A stretch of 64,000 bases of DNA from the NCBI GenBank assembly GCA_965216445.1, contig OZ244166.1, positions 1,798,001 through 1,862,000 of the forward strand, read 5' to 3'. Below are positions 51,186 to 62,400 of this stretch, piece after piece. Numbering within the stretch: position 1 is the first letter of the stretch; every line of letters starts with the position of its first letter. Position numbers and translations under genes: made by a program. The notes beneath the pieces were generated by a model, which did no database searches, was not told where the DNA came from, and saw only the letters and a list, made by a program, of their open reading frames with translations. This stretch comes from MA-ANB-1 sp965216445. GTDB taxonomy: Bacteria > Actinomycetota > Acidimicrobiia > Spongiisociales > ZC4RG35.

Positions 51186-51959
51186 ATGGTGGCGATAGCA
51201 ACCCTGCTGATAGTGGTCACTGTGACCCTGATTGTTAACCGTGTCGGAACAATCGCTCTGAGTTCGACCGGGCTCTCAACTGAGGTTGCCCACTTCCAGG
51301 CCCGATCGGCGTTGACCGGCGTTGGGTTCACAACCAGCGAGACAGAACTTATTGTCAATCACCCGGTGAGGCGTCGGATTGTCCTCGCCCTCATGCTCAC
51401 CGGCAACGCCGGACTAATCACCATCATCGGAACACTTGTCGTCGGTTTTGCCGAGACTGGGGACACAAGCCAGACACTGCTCAAGCTGGCGACGCTGGCG
51501 GGCGGGCTCCTCCTGATACTGCTGGCATCAAAAAGCGCCGTCATCGACAGATGGTTGTCAGCCTTGATCGGCTGGTCTCTGCGGCGGTTCACCCAACTCG
51601 ACGTCAGGGATTACGTCGCTTTGCTCGACCTCGCCTCCGGCTACGCGGTCGTCGAACTGGGAGTTGAGGCGGACAGTTGGGTCGCGAAGCATCGCATAGT
51701 CGACTTGCACCTACCCCAAGAGGGCGTGTTGATCTTGGGCATCCGCCGCGCCGACGGGACTTTCGTCGGAGCCCCCCGTGGTCACACCCGGATCCGCGAG
51801 CACGACACATTGATTCTCTACGGCTACGCAGACGTCCTCGACGACTTGGGTCAGAGAAAGGTGGGCCGAGAAGGCGACCGTGCCCACGTCGAGATCATCT
51901 CGGAGATATCTGTTCGACATGCCATCGAGGACTCCGACGACGCCGAGGCAAGCGGATGA
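51186..51959 (+). CDS. Membrane protein with RCK-C (TrkA-C) domain
   Basis: A 257-residue protein with four transmembrane helices (about 3-23, 62-82, 92-112 and possibly 118-135), an SALTGVGFTTSETE loop, and a cytosolic TrkA-C/RCK_C domain (about 140-230) with VAKHRIVDLHLPQEGVLILGIRR, which in related proteins binds c-di-AMP or other ligands. It may be a regulatory or transport-related membrane protein; a pore is not evident. GGAG lies 8 bases before ATG 51186. Its stop overlaps the lipoprotein start (ATGA). Confidence 0.8.
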   Translation: MVAIATLLIVVTVTLIVNRVGTIALSSTGLSTEVAHFQARSALTGVGFTTSETELIVNHPVRRRIVLALMLTGNAGLITIIGTLVVGFAETGDTSQTLLKLATLAGGLLLILLASKSAVIDRWLSALIGWSLRRFTQLDVRDYVALLDLASGYAVVELGVEADSWVAKHRIVDLHLPQEGVLILGIRRADGTFVGAPRGHTRIREHDTLILYGYADVLDDLGQRKVGREGDRAHVEIISEISVRHAIEDSDDAEASG

Positions 51960-52432
51960 GACGGGCCGCAATCGTTCTCGCTGTCGGTCTCGTTGCGGTC
52001 GGCTGCTCCGCCGAGCAACGACCCGGATCGAGTCCCACGACGACAGCAGCGACGTCCACAACCGCTACCGAGCCGGAACCAGCCACCACTTCGACCACCA
52101 GCGATCCGAAAGAAGACAATTCAGCCCAAGAATTTCCCGACGTGATCGACGTAGAGGTGAGCATCGAATCTCCCGGCGTGTTTCGCTTTGCCGTGACGAT
52201 TAGCTCTCCGTACGACACTGCGCAGCGCTATGCCGACGCGTGGAGGATCATCGCACCGGATGGTTCGGTGCTTGGTATTCGTGAACTCCTCCACGACCAC
52301 GCCAACGAACAGCCCTTCACCCGTTCGCTGAATGGTGTCGAGATCCCTCCCGATATCGAAGAGGTCACGGTGGAAGGTCGAGATCTTGTGAACGGGTGGG
52401 GTGGGATGACGCTCACCGTGCCCGTGCCTTAA
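51956..52432 (+). CDS. Lipoprotein with Thr-rich linker, unknown function
   Basis: A 158-residue lipoprotein: the signal peptide ends in a VAVGC lipobox, followed by a Thr/Ser/Pro linker (about 25-50), then a compact beta-rich domain with VDVEVSIESPGVFRFAVTISSPYD and the ending GWGGMTLTVPVP. No family is recognised. It is coupled to the preceding RCK-C membrane protein by an ATGA overlap, so they may act together at the membrane. Confidence 0.75.
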   Translation: MRRAAIVLAVGLVAVGCSAEQRPGSSPTTTAATSTTATEPEPATTSTTSDPKEDNSAQEFPDVIDVEVSIESPGVFRFAVTISSPYDTAQRYADAWRIIAPDGSVLGIRELLHDHANEQPFTRSLNGVEIPPDIEEVTVEGRDLVNGWGGMTLTVPVP

Positions 52433-52435
52433 CTC

Positions 52436-52864
52436 CTACCCGGCGTCGATCAGCTCCCGTGCCCGGGTGAGCATCTCTTCGAGCACTGCCACGTTGATTG
52501 ATTCCAATCTGCGGAATCCGATGCTCGCGGCACCGAGCTTGACCTTTCCAAGACGATCGCCGTATCGCGCACCAAGGTACTCGCCCTCCTCAGTCAGATT
52601 CACATACAGGCTGATGTTGATCTTCTGCGCGGCGAGGCCGACGTGGAACCACTCGACATCGTCTCCCTTCGGCCGCTTCTGAACCAGGTCCCCGTAACCA
52701 ATGATCTTCTGATCGCTGCCACCCCAGAAGGTGCCTTCCCACATCACCCTTGGAAGGCCCGCCATGGCTTCTGAGACGAGTCGGTCCAAAGCCACCATGT
52801 CCTCTCGGACTCCCTCAGGCAGAGAAGCCAGATGATCGTCGACAGATGTAGTGGTCTTTTCCAT
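52436..52864 (-). CDS. DUF1801-domain protein (copy 2)
   Basis: A 142-residue DUF1801-type protein: VDDHLASLPEGVREDMVALDRLVSEAM, MWEGTFWGGSDQKIIGYGDL, WFHVGLAAQKINISLYVNL and an ending helix. It shares the fold with the gene at 32080-32490 but is not closely similar. The two end in converging positions to lipoprotein and exporter genes. Function unknown. Its start is 7 bp from the end of the exporter permease gene, on the same strand, so it may be the last gene of the exporter operon. Confidence 0.82.
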   Translation of the reverse strand: MEKTTTSVDDHLASLPEGVREDMVALDRLVSEAMAGLPRVMWEGTFWGGSDQKIIGYGDLVQKRPKGDDVEWFHVGLAAQKINISLYVNLTEEGEYLGARYGDRLGKVKLGAASIGFRRLESINVAVLEEMLTRARELIDAG

Positions 52865-52870
52865 TCGAGT

Positions 52871-53677
52871 TCACCTCACATTGTTCATGGTGCGGTACCG
52901 CCTCGTGGCCAGGGGAGCAAAGATCGCGATGATCAGAACTACCCAAATCAGCGTATACAGAACAGCGTTCTGTAGTGGCCAGACGGTCGGTTCTGGAGTC
53001 CCCGGTGGGATATTCCCGAACAGCTCCCTGGTCGCTTGGGTGACTGCCGACACCGGGTTCCATTCGGCAAATATCCGAAGGGGCGTCGGTAGGTTTTCAG
53101 ACGGCACGAACGTGTTGGCGATGAAGGTGAGCGGGAAGATCACCATGAACGAGGCATTGTTGATCACCTCAACGCTCGGCACCAAAAGACCGACGTAGCC
53201 CATGATCCACGAGAAGGCATAGGCAAAGAGAAGCAGCAGCCCGAACGCGAGTAGAGCCTTCCAGATGCCGTTATGGATTCGCCACCCCACAATCAGCCCC
53301 GTGAGAGCCATGATTACCAAGGAAAGAACGTTGTAGATCACATCACTAGCAGTCCGCCCCACCAGGACGGCAGAGCGCGACATAGGCAGCGATCGGAATC
53401 GGTCGATGATCCCCTTCTGCATATCCTCGGCGATCCCGGCTCCGGTGAACGTCGCACCGAACACAACCGTCTGGGCAAATATCCCTCCAATGAGAAACTC
53501 CCGGTAGGAGCCTCCAGGGATGTCAATGGCGCTCCCAAAAACGTATGCGAAAAGCAATACGAACATGATCGGAGAGATCAGGACGAAGACCAGAACCTCC
53601 GGCACCCGTCCGATCTTGATGACGTTCCGCTTTGCCACTACGGCACCGTCAGCAACAGCTCGTGTGATGGCACTCAC
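52871..53677 (-). CDS. DrrB-like ABC-2 exporter permease
   Basis: A 268-residue six-helix permease with the family opening IKIGRVPEVLVFVLISPIMFVLLFAYVFG, a GIFAQTVVFGATFTGAGIAEDMQKGIIDRFRSLPMSRSAV coupling region, and a C-terminal helix. It exports a drug- or lipid-like substrate with the ATPase just upstream (2 bp between the genes). The RFRSLPMSR element is a good DrrB marker. Followed by the DUF1801 gene. Confidence 0.9.
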   Translation of the reverse strand: MSAITRAVADGAVVAKRNVIKIGRVPEVLVFVLISPIMFVLLFAYVFGSAIDIPGGSYREFLIGGIFAQTVVFGATFTGAGIAEDMQKGIIDRFRSLPMSRSAVLVGRTASDVIYNVLSLVIMALTGLIVGWRIHNGIWKALLAFGLLLLFAYAFSWIMGYVGLLVPSVEVINNASFMVIFPLTFIANTFVPSENLPTPLRIFAEWNPVSAVTQATRELFGNIPPGTPEPTVWPLQNAVLYTLIWVVLIIAIFAPLATRRYRTMNNVR

Positions 53678-53679
53678 GA

Positions 53680-54657
53680 CTAGACCCCTTCCGTGCTTTC
53701 CGCGTCCACCAACTCGAGATCGGCCACGTGGCCGGTGATGGAAAGGAATACATCATCGAGAGTGGGCCTTCGCAGCCCAACATCCTGAATCTCGATGTCG
53801 TCAGCGTCGAGCATCCTCAAAGCTTGCGTCAGCGTCTTGGCTCCACCTGTGATCGGCACGACCAAAGTACGAGAGCGATCGTCGATGTGGGGCTCTCCGA
53901 GCGCAACACTGCTGAGCACTCGCGCCGCCTCGGCAAGGGATTTTGAGTCGGCAAGTGTCACCTCGATGCGTTCGCCGCCCAACGTCGCCTTCAACTCGTC
54001 GGACGTTCCTTCGGCTATCGACCGGCCGTGGTCGATCACCATGATTCTGTCGGCCAGCCGATCAGCTTCTTCGAGATACTGGGTTGTCAGCAGAAGAGTC
54101 GAACCGTCGTTGACCAACTCCCGGATGACGATCCAAAGGTCGAGTCGGCTTTTCGGGTCGAGACCGGTCGTGGGCTCATCCAAGAAAAGAACCGGGGATT
54201 GAGCTACGAGAGCTCCCGCAACGTCGAGGCGGCGACGCATTCCGCCCGAGTATGTCTTGACGGGGCGGTCGCCCGCGTCGGAGAGGTCGAATCGTTCCAA
54301 CAACTCCCTGGCTCGAGCCCGTGCCGGCTGTTTCCCGAGCTGATAGAGACGCCCGATCATGTCGAGGTTCTCGAATCCTGTCAGATTCTCATCCACTGCC
54401 GCGTATTGCCCGGACAGGCCGATGCGCCTTCTCGCTTCGTGTGGGTCGGCCAAGACATCGACACCCGCAACCAGTGCTGTGCCCTCGTCGGGCTGGAGGA
54501 GCGTTGTCAGAATCGAGACTGCTGTGGTCTTACCGGCTCCGTTGGGTCCAAGCAGACCGAATACGGTGCCTTCTTCAACATCGAGATCGAGGCCATCTAG
54601 CGCGACCACGTCACCATATTTCTTGATGAGGCCCCGGGCCTCAACCATGTTGCTCAT
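53680..54657 (-). CDS. DrrA-like ABC exporter ATPase
   Basis: A 325-residue ATP-binding subunit. Walker A GPNGAGKTT (about 35-43), signature YSGGMRRRLD (about 136-145), Walker B VLFLDEPTTGLD (about 156-167) and H-loop TTQYLEEAD. The GMRRRLD signature and the C-terminal regulatory domain with PTLDDVFL are those of daunorubicin-resistance type DrrA. Together with the downstream permease it forms a complete two-gene exporter; a second, distinct exporter lies at 32487-34212. Confidence 0.94.
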   Translation of the reverse strand: MSNMVEARGLIKKYGDVVALDGLDLDVEEGTVFGLLGPNGAGKTTAVSILTTLLQPDEGTALVAGVDVLADPHEARRRIGLSGQYAAVDENLTGFENLDMIGRLYQLGKQPARARARELLERFDLSDAGDRPVKTYSGGMRRRLDVAGALVAQSPVLFLDEPTTGLDPKSRLDLWIVIRELVNDGSTLLLTTQYLEEADRLADRIMVIDHGRSIAEGTSDELKATLGGERIEVTLADSKSLAEAARVLSSVALGEPHIDDRSRTLVVPITGGAKTLTQALRMLDADDIEIQDVGLRRPTLDDVFLSITGHVADLELVDAESTEGV

Positions 54658-54771
54658 TCGTCTCCGGAGTCGATCGGGTTGGCAACCCTACTTTGCGGGT
54701 ATGACAAGAAATCCTGGATTATTGGAATCTGACGCACGCTCAATCTGCCACGGCCAAGCCATACTGATCCG

Positions 54772-55131
54772 GTGGGCAAACTCGGAACCGCGGTCTTAGT
54801 GGCCGCCTCGATGGCTCTCGGAGCATGTGGAACTCAACCTCCTGCCCTCCTGGACGCCCTGGGAAGTTCCTATGCGAATTCAACCGACTTCGCCGCAACG
54901 CTCTCTTGTCGCCAACAATTTTCAGTCCATCCAGGCTGGAGCGGCGATCCTCCTGCGGTTGAATCCGAGACCCAAGCCCTGGACTTCGCCGAGTCGCTGA
55001 TGGGCGAACATCCGGATGTGCGTCAGGCGGTGAGAGCAGGAGAAGTTTGGTTGCTGGTGGATGAAGCCGGATTCGCCTTTGCTGCAATGGATGCGATGGG
55101 AGCCTCGATCGCAGGCTGTGCCGACTACTGA
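54772..55131 (+). CDS. Small lipoprotein, unknown function
   Basis: A 119-residue lipoprotein with the signal peptide VLVAASMALGAC (lipobox LGAC). The mature part has two more cysteines, one near residue 46 (TLSCRQQ) and one near 117 (AGCADY), able to form a disulfide outside the cell. The start is GTG 54772. It diverges from the exporter gene. No family is recognised, and there is no operon partner. Confidence 0.7.
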   Translation: MGKLGTAVLVAASMALGACGTQPPALLDALGSSYANSTDFAATLSCRQQFSVHPGWSGDPPAVESETQALDFAESLMGEHPDVRQAVRAGEVWLLVDEAGFAFAAMDAMGASIAGCADY

Positions 55132-55265
55132 CCAGGCTCACGGAGCGACGCTACCTGCGCCCTAACCCAGGCTCACCGCGAGAAGGCTGGCCTCCATCAG
55201 ACGACCGGATCAACTCGGTATGGTGAGTGCCCCAGGGTTGCCCTTATCCGCCTACCCTCGCCACC

Positions 55266-56249
55266 ATGAGATTTGGAGCATTTGTACCGCAAGGCTGGCG
55301 TCACGATCTAGTCGGGATACCCGTCGAAGACCACTGGTCGACCATGGTTCACGTAGCCAACACGATTGAGCAATCCGGCTACGAATCGCTTTGGGTCTAC
55401 GACCACTTCCACACGATCCCCGAACCAACCCAGGAGGTCACCTACGAAGCGTGGACTCTCATGGCTGCCCTGGCCGTTGAGACCAGCACCGTGCGCCTCG
55501 GCCAAATGTGTACTTGCAACACATACCGGCCGCCCTCGTATCTGGCCAAGGTTGCGGCCTCTGTCGACGTCATATCGGGAGGCCGTCTGGAAATGGGAAT
55601 CGGTGCCGGGTGGTACGAGCACGAACATGACGGCTACGGCTACCCGTTCCTCAAGCCATCCAAACGCATCGGGATGCTTCGAGAAGGTGTCGAGATCATG
55701 AAGGCAATGTGGACCGAAGATGTCGTCGACTACGACGGCCAGTACTACCAGATGAAGGGTGCGATCAGTCAACCAAAACCACTCCAAGACCCCCACATCC
55801 CTTTCTGGATTGCAGGCGGTGGCGAGCAGCTCACGCTCAACATCGCCGCGCGATACGCCCAGTACACCAACTTTGGACTCAAGCTCGAGGAGTTCAAACA
55901 CAAGTCCGACGTGCTGCGGGGCCATTGCGAAACTGTCGGCACGGACTACTCGGGCATCGTTCGGAGTTCAAACTTCAATGTGTTTTGCACCGAGACTCAG
56001 GCCGAAGCAGATGAGAGAGTAGCGTGGCTGGAATCGACTCTGCGCGAATACGTTGCCGAGGATCGCGCCCAGGCCATGGCCAAGGCATACCGGTACCACT
56101 CAGGAACGCCCGAGAAGCTGATCGGTCAATTCAAGGAATGGCAGGACGCAGGGATGGGTTACGCCATCATCAACTTCGCCGACGCCGCATACGACACAAC
56201 CGGTTTGGAGCGGTTTGCCCGTGAAGTCATTCCTGCCCTCGCGGCTTAA
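55266..56249 (+). CDS. LLM-class F420-dependent oxidoreductase (third)
   Basis: A 327-residue luciferase-like oxidoreductase. ATG 55266 starts MRFGAFVPQGW, the usual first strand; the earlier GTG/ATG frame to 55227 is not needed. Family features: YESLWVYDHFHT near 38-49, RLGQMCTCNTYRPPSYLAK, GGRLEMGIGAGW and WIAGGGEQLT. It is more distant from the pair at 61-1912 than those are from each other. Probably uses F420. The giant repeat gene begins 155 bp downstream after a structured element. Confidence 0.9.
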   Translation: MRFGAFVPQGWRHDLVGIPVEDHWSTMVHVANTIEQSGYESLWVYDHFHTIPEPTQEVTYEAWTLMAALAVETSTVRLGQMCTCNTYRPPSYLAKVAASVDVISGGRLEMGIGAGWYEHEHDGYGYPFLKPSKRIGMLREGVEIMKAMWTEDVVDYDGQYYQMKGAISQPKPLQDPHIPFWIAGGGEQLTLNIAARYAQYTNFGLKLEEFKHKSDVLRGHCETVGTDYSGIVRSSNFNVFCTETQAEADERVAWLESTLREYVAEDRAQAMAKAYRYHSGTPEKLIGQFKEWQDAGMGYAIINFADAAYDTTGLERFAREVIPALAA

Positions 56250-56291
56250 GCCTGGCCGTTCAAGTGCCGATTGAGGTTGTTGGGCAGGCCA

Positions 56292-56351
56292 GGTCACCAT
56301 GACTAAAGTCGCCCGCACTCGGTCAAGGACCTAGTGAACGGGGCGAAGACC
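56292..56351 (+). promoter_or_regulatory. Putative structured RNA leader before the giant repeat gene
   Basis: Nested pairings can form: GGTC (56292-56295) with GACC (56348-56351), CGCCC (56310-56314) with GGGCG (56341-56345), CACT (56316-56319) with AGTG (56333-56336), and GGTC (56321-56324) with GACC (56328-56331) around loop AAG. The stretch also has ACTAAAGTC at 56302-56310, which would be left unpaired. It could be a riboswitch-like leader or the terminator of the upstream gene; it matches no consensus that I recognise with certainty. Confidence 0.4.
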
Positions 56352-56403
56352 ACCCGGTACAAGCAAGCTCTTGCCCTGATACGCAACTAGAAGGAATTGC
56401 GCG

Positions 56404-59400
56404 ATTCTTCTCCAAAAAGACGCCCCGAATACAGCACGGCGGCTGACCGCCGCCGGAGTCGCTTTTGCGATGGTCGTCGCGATGATCGTCATCGCTCCAC
56501 CTGTCCAGGCATCCCACGAAGAGTTGTGTTACGTGTTTGCCGATGGTGGCAATCGACTGGGCAGGTTGGATCGCTCCACGGGGATCGAGACTCCGTTCCC
56601 TAACGCTGCCGGAGTATCGAACATCGAGGCGATGGAGCTGGATCCAACAACGGGCATTCTCTACGCAATCGATGCGGATGAGTTGGGCATCCTCGACCAG
56701 ACCACAGGTATCTACACCGCAATTGGTCTGATGGGAAGCGGCGATCCCGGGAACGTCGATATGGATGATGTCGACTCAATGGCGTTCGATATCGCGGGGA
56801 ACCTCTGGGGAGTGAACTCCAGCGGTGGAACTGACGAGTTGTTCCGCATCAACAAGGGCACCGGAGCGATCATTTCAGACGCGTTCGGTCCCGGTATCGA
56901 CTACTTGTCGATCACCGGTGGGTTCAACCAGATCGACGACATCGGGATCGATCCGACGACCGGAACCATGTATGGGATCAACACAACCGGCAGTAGCGAC
57001 ACAATCATCACTATCAACACCATCACCGGTGCAGCCACCTCGGTCGGCAACAGCGGGGTCCGGGATATGGAGGGGATGAGTTTCGATACGTCCGGGCAAC
57101 TCATCGGCACAACCGGGAACAACGGACCGAACGCGACCAACAACAGTTTCTACACTGTCAACAAGGCAACGGGAGTCGCGACCTTCGAGACGGCGCTCGG
57201 CGCGTCGGGAATCGACTACGAAGCGGTCACTTGTATGACTCAAGGCGTCCACGTGTCCGACCTCGAGTTGACCAAGACAGTCTCTAACTCGACACCCGCG
57301 GCCGGAGAAATCATCACCTTCACCGTGACGGTGACCAACCAGGGCGAGGACGATGCCACAGGCGTCGAGGTCGTAGACCAACTTCCTGCCGGGCTCCTCT
57401 ACGTCAGCGACGACTCAGCTGGCGACTACACACCTGGAACAGGCGTCTGGGACATTGGGGATCTGGCCAATGGTGCATCAGCGGTCCTGCAGATACAGGC
57501 CCAGGTCATCGGTTCAGGCTCAATCACCAACGTTGCAGAGGTGACGGCATCAGATTCAGCTGACCCCGATAGCATCCCGGACAACGACGACGGCGACCAA
57601 AGCGAAGACGACGAAGACAACGCCACGATCACAGCACCAACGTCAGCCGACCTCGAGCTGAGCAAATCCGTTAACGATCCCACCCCGGACATCGGCGACA
57701 CCGTGACATTCACTATCACCGTGACCAACCAGGGCCAGGACGGAGCTACGGGCATATCTGTCGAAGATGTCGTTCCGGTTGGCTACTCGAATATCACCAA
57801 CATCTCCGGAGGCGGGACCCTGGCCGGGTCGACCATCACCTGGACCGGGATCTCCTTGGCCAACGGCGCCTCATTCAACCTGACCTTTGATGCCGATGTA
57901 GATGCCCCGACTGGAACCCTCGATGAGTACTTGAATGTTGCACAGATCACCGCCAGCTCGCAACCAGACCCGGACTCGACGCCGAACAACGACGATGGCG
58001 ATCAATCTGAGGACGATGAAGACAACGCCTCCGTGGTCCCAGCCAACGTCATCGACCTCGAACTAAACAAGTCGGTCAATAACAGCACTCCCGCGGTCGG
58101 CGACACGGTCACATTTACGATCGCCCTGACCAACCAGGGCCCCGCAGATGCCACAGGGATTGCGATTGAAGACGTGGTACCGGCCGGTTACTCGAATATC
58201 ACCAACATCTCCGGAGGTGGGGCCCTGGCTGGGTCGACCATCACCTGGACCGGGATCTCCTTGGCCAACGGCGCCTCGGTCAACCTGACGTTTGATGCCG
58301 ATGTAGATGCCCCGACTGGAACCCTCGATGAGTACTTGAACGTTGCACAGGTCACCTCGGCCGACCAATTCGATATCGACTCGATGCCGAACAATGATGA
58401 TGGCGACCAATCCGAAGACGATGAAGACAACGCCACCGTCACACCTCCCGGAGTTGCAGATCTCGAGCTAACGAAGGCAGTTTCAGACTCGACTCCTGAC
58501 GTCGGAGAAACGGTCACATTCACAATCACCGTGACCAATCAAGGTCCCGACACCGCCACCGGCGTCGCCATTGAAGACGACGTACCGGCCGGTTACTCGA
58601 ATATCACCAACATCTCCGGCGGAGGGACACTGGCCGGATCCACGATCACCTGGACTGGAATCAGCCTCGCCAGTGGCGCGTCCATCAATCTGACCTTTGA
58701 CGCCGATGTTGACGCACCAACGGGTGCGGCTGATGAGTATCTCAATATCGCCGAAGTCACCGCAGCAGACCAGTTCGACGCCGACTCCACACCGGACAAT
58801 GACGACGGCGACCAGTCCGAAGACGACGAGGACAACGCCACTGTCACTCCAGAAGTGTCCGATTTGGAGTTGGCAAAGTCGGTCGACAACACCACTCCGG
58901 CTGTGGGTGACACGGTCACGTTCAGCATCACCGTCACCAACCAGGGTCCCGATGGCGCGACCGGTATCTCTGTTGAGGACGTTGTCCCCGCTGGTTACTC
59001 CAACATCACCAACATCTCTGGAGGCGGAACCCTGGCCGGTTCAACGATCACGTGGACCGGAATCACGCTGGCAAGTGGAGCGTCTATCAACCTCACCTTT
59101 GACGCTGATGTCGATCTTCCCACCGGCGCAGCTGATGAATACTTAAATGTTGCCGAAGTAACCGCAGCTGACCAGTTCGACCCCGACTCCACGCCGGATA
59201 ATGACGACGGCGATCAATCTGAGGACGACGAAGATAACGCCGTAATCACCCCACCAGGAGTAGTGGATCTTGAGCTATCCAAGACGGTCAATGATCCAAC
59301 ACCCAACGTTGGAGACACCGTCACCTTCACCATCACCGTCACCAACCAAGGACCCGACACCGCCACCGGCGTCGCCATTGAAGACGTGGTCCCTGGCGGC

Positions 59401-62400
59401 TACTCCAACATCACCAACATCTCCAGCACTGGGGTATTGGCAGGCTCGACCGTCACCTGGACCGGAATCAGCCTCGCCAACGGTGCCTCCGTCAACCTCA
59501 CCTTCGACGCAGACGTCGACGCACCAAACGGTGCCGCTGACGAATACCTCAACATCTCGGAGGTAACCGCTTCCGACCAATTCGACATTGATTCGACACC
59601 GGACAACGACGATGGTGACCAGAGCGAAGACGACGAAGACAACGCCTCAGTAACACCGCAACAGGCCGACCTCGAACTGACCAAGGACGTTGACAACTCG
59701 ACACCGGGTGTGGGCGACACAGTCACCTTCACCATCACAGTCACCAACCAAGGCCCCGACACCGCCACCGGCGTCGCCATTGAAGACGTGGTCCCGGCCG
59801 GCTATTCCAACATCACCAACATCTCAGGCGGTGGCACGCTCGCCGGGTCAACAATCACCTGGACCGGCATCAGCCTGGCCAATGGCGCCTCCACAAACCT
59901 GACCTTTGAGGTCGATGTCGACTTGCCAACCGGTGCCGCCGACGAGTATTTGAATGTCTCAGAGGTCACCGCCGCCGACCAATTCGATACCGACTCCGCC
60001 CCGAACAACGACGACGGCGACCAATCCGAGGACGACGAAGACAACGCAGTTGTGACTCCCCCGGGTGTTGCTGAAGTCAGCCTCAGCAAAGCGGTCAACG
60101 ATGCGACACCCCATGTCGGTGACACAGTCACCTTCACTATCACCGTCACCAACGATGGTCCCGATCCGGTCACCGGGGTTTCGGTTGAAGACGTGGTCCC
60201 GGCCGGTTACAGCAACATCACCAACGTCTCAGGCGGTGGCGCCCTGGCCGGGTCGACAGTCACCTGGACCGGTATCAGTCTTGCCAACGGCGCTTCCATC
60301 AACCTCACCTTCGACGCCGACGTCAACGCACCAACTGGCGCAGCCGACGAATACCTCAACGTTTCGCAAGTGACCGCCGCCGACCAATTTGACCCAGACT
60401 CCACGCCGGACAACGACGACGGCGACCAAAGCGAAGACGACGAAGACAACGCTTCGGTGACACCACAACAGGCTGACCTAGAGCTGACCAAAGCCGTCGA
60501 CAACGCCACTCCGGGAGTGGGTGACACGGTCACGTTCACCATCTCTGTCACCAACCAAGGCCCCGACACCGCGACCGGAGTCTCCGTTGAAGACGTCGTC
60601 CCCGCCGGATACTCCAACATCGCCAATATCTCAGGTGGTGGCACCCTGGCCGGGTCGACGATCACCTGGACCGGCATCTCGTTGGCCAGCGGGGCTTCAA
60701 TTGACCTCACCTTCGATGCCGACGTGGAAGTCCCCACCGGAGCAGCCGACGAGTATTTGAATGTCGCAGAGGTCACCGCGGCCGACCAATTCGACCCCGA
60801 CTCCACACCCGACAATGACGACGGCGACCAAAGCGAAGACGACGAAGACAACGCAGCGGTCAGCCCGCCCGAGGTTGCGGATGTAGAGCTGACGAAATCG
60901 GTCAGCGACGGTACTCCCAACGTCGGTGACACGGTCACGTTCACCATCACGGTCACCAACCAGGGCCCCGACACCGCCACCGGAGTCGCCATTGAAGACG
61001 TTATCCCCGCCGGTTATTCCAACATCACCAACATCTCAGGGGGTGGCGCCCTGGCCGGTTCAACAATCTCCTGGACCGGCATCTCACTTGCAAGCGGTGC
61101 CTCCATCAACCTCACCTTCGACGCCGACGTCGACGCACCAACTGGCGCAGCCGACGAATACGTCAACGTTGCGGAAGTGACCGCCGCCGACCAATTTGAT
61201 GTCGACTCCACGCCGGACAACGACGACGGCGACCAAAGCGAAGACGATGAAGACAACGCGGTCGTGGATCCACAGGAAATCGACCTCGAACTGTCGAAGA
61301 CGGTTAGCGACAGCACACCGGGTGTGGGTGACACCATCACATTCACAGTCACCATCACCAACCTGGGCCCCGACACCGCCACCGGAGTCTCCGTCGAAGA
61401 CGTCGTCCCCGCCGGATACTCCAACATCAGCAACATCTCCGGAGGTGGCACTCTGGTCGGATCCACCGTCACCTGGACTGGAATCAGCCTGGCCAATGGC
61501 GCCTCGACAAACCTGACCTTTGAGGTCGATGTCGACTTGCCAACCGGTGCCGCCGACGAGTACCTGAATGTCGCAGAGGTCACCGCAGCCGACCAATTCG
61601 ACCCAGACTCCACACCGGACAACGACGACGGCGACCAAAGCGAAGACGATGAAGACAACGCTGTTGTCAGCACACCAGAGGTTGCGGACCTCGAATTGGC
61701 AAAAACCGTCAGCGTTTCAAACCCCAACGTTGGTGACACGGTTACGTTCACGATCACCGTCACCAACCAAGGCCCAGACGCTGCCACCGGAGTCTCCGTT
61801 GAGGACGTTGTCCCCGCCGGATACAGCAATATCGCCAACATCTCCGGCGGCGGGACACTGGTCGGTTCCACGATCACCTGGACCGGCATCTCACTTGCAA
61901 GCGGTGCCTCAATTGACCTCACCTTCGACGCCGACGTCGACGCACCAACTGGCGCAGCGGACGAATACGTCAACGTTGCGGAAGTGACCGCCGCCGATCA
62001 ATTTGATACCGACTCCACGCCGGACAACGACGACGGCGACCAGTCCGAAGACGATGAAGACAACGCGGTCGTGGATCCACAGGAAATCGACCTCGAACTT
62101 GCCAAATCGGTGGACGACACAACTCCCGATGTTGGGGATACGGTCACGTTCACCGTCACCGTCACCAACCAAGGCCCCGACACCGCCACCGGAGTCTCGA
62201 TCGAAGATGTTGTTCCGGTTGGCTTCTCGAACATCAGCAACATCACTGGTGGGGGCATCCTCGCCGGGTCCACCATCACCTGGACCGGCATCTCGCTGGC
62301 AAGCGGAGCCTCAGCCAACTTGTCCTTTGACGCTGACGTGAATCTTCCCACCAGTGCCACTGACGAGTATGTCAACGTTGCGGAAGTCACTGCGGCCGAT

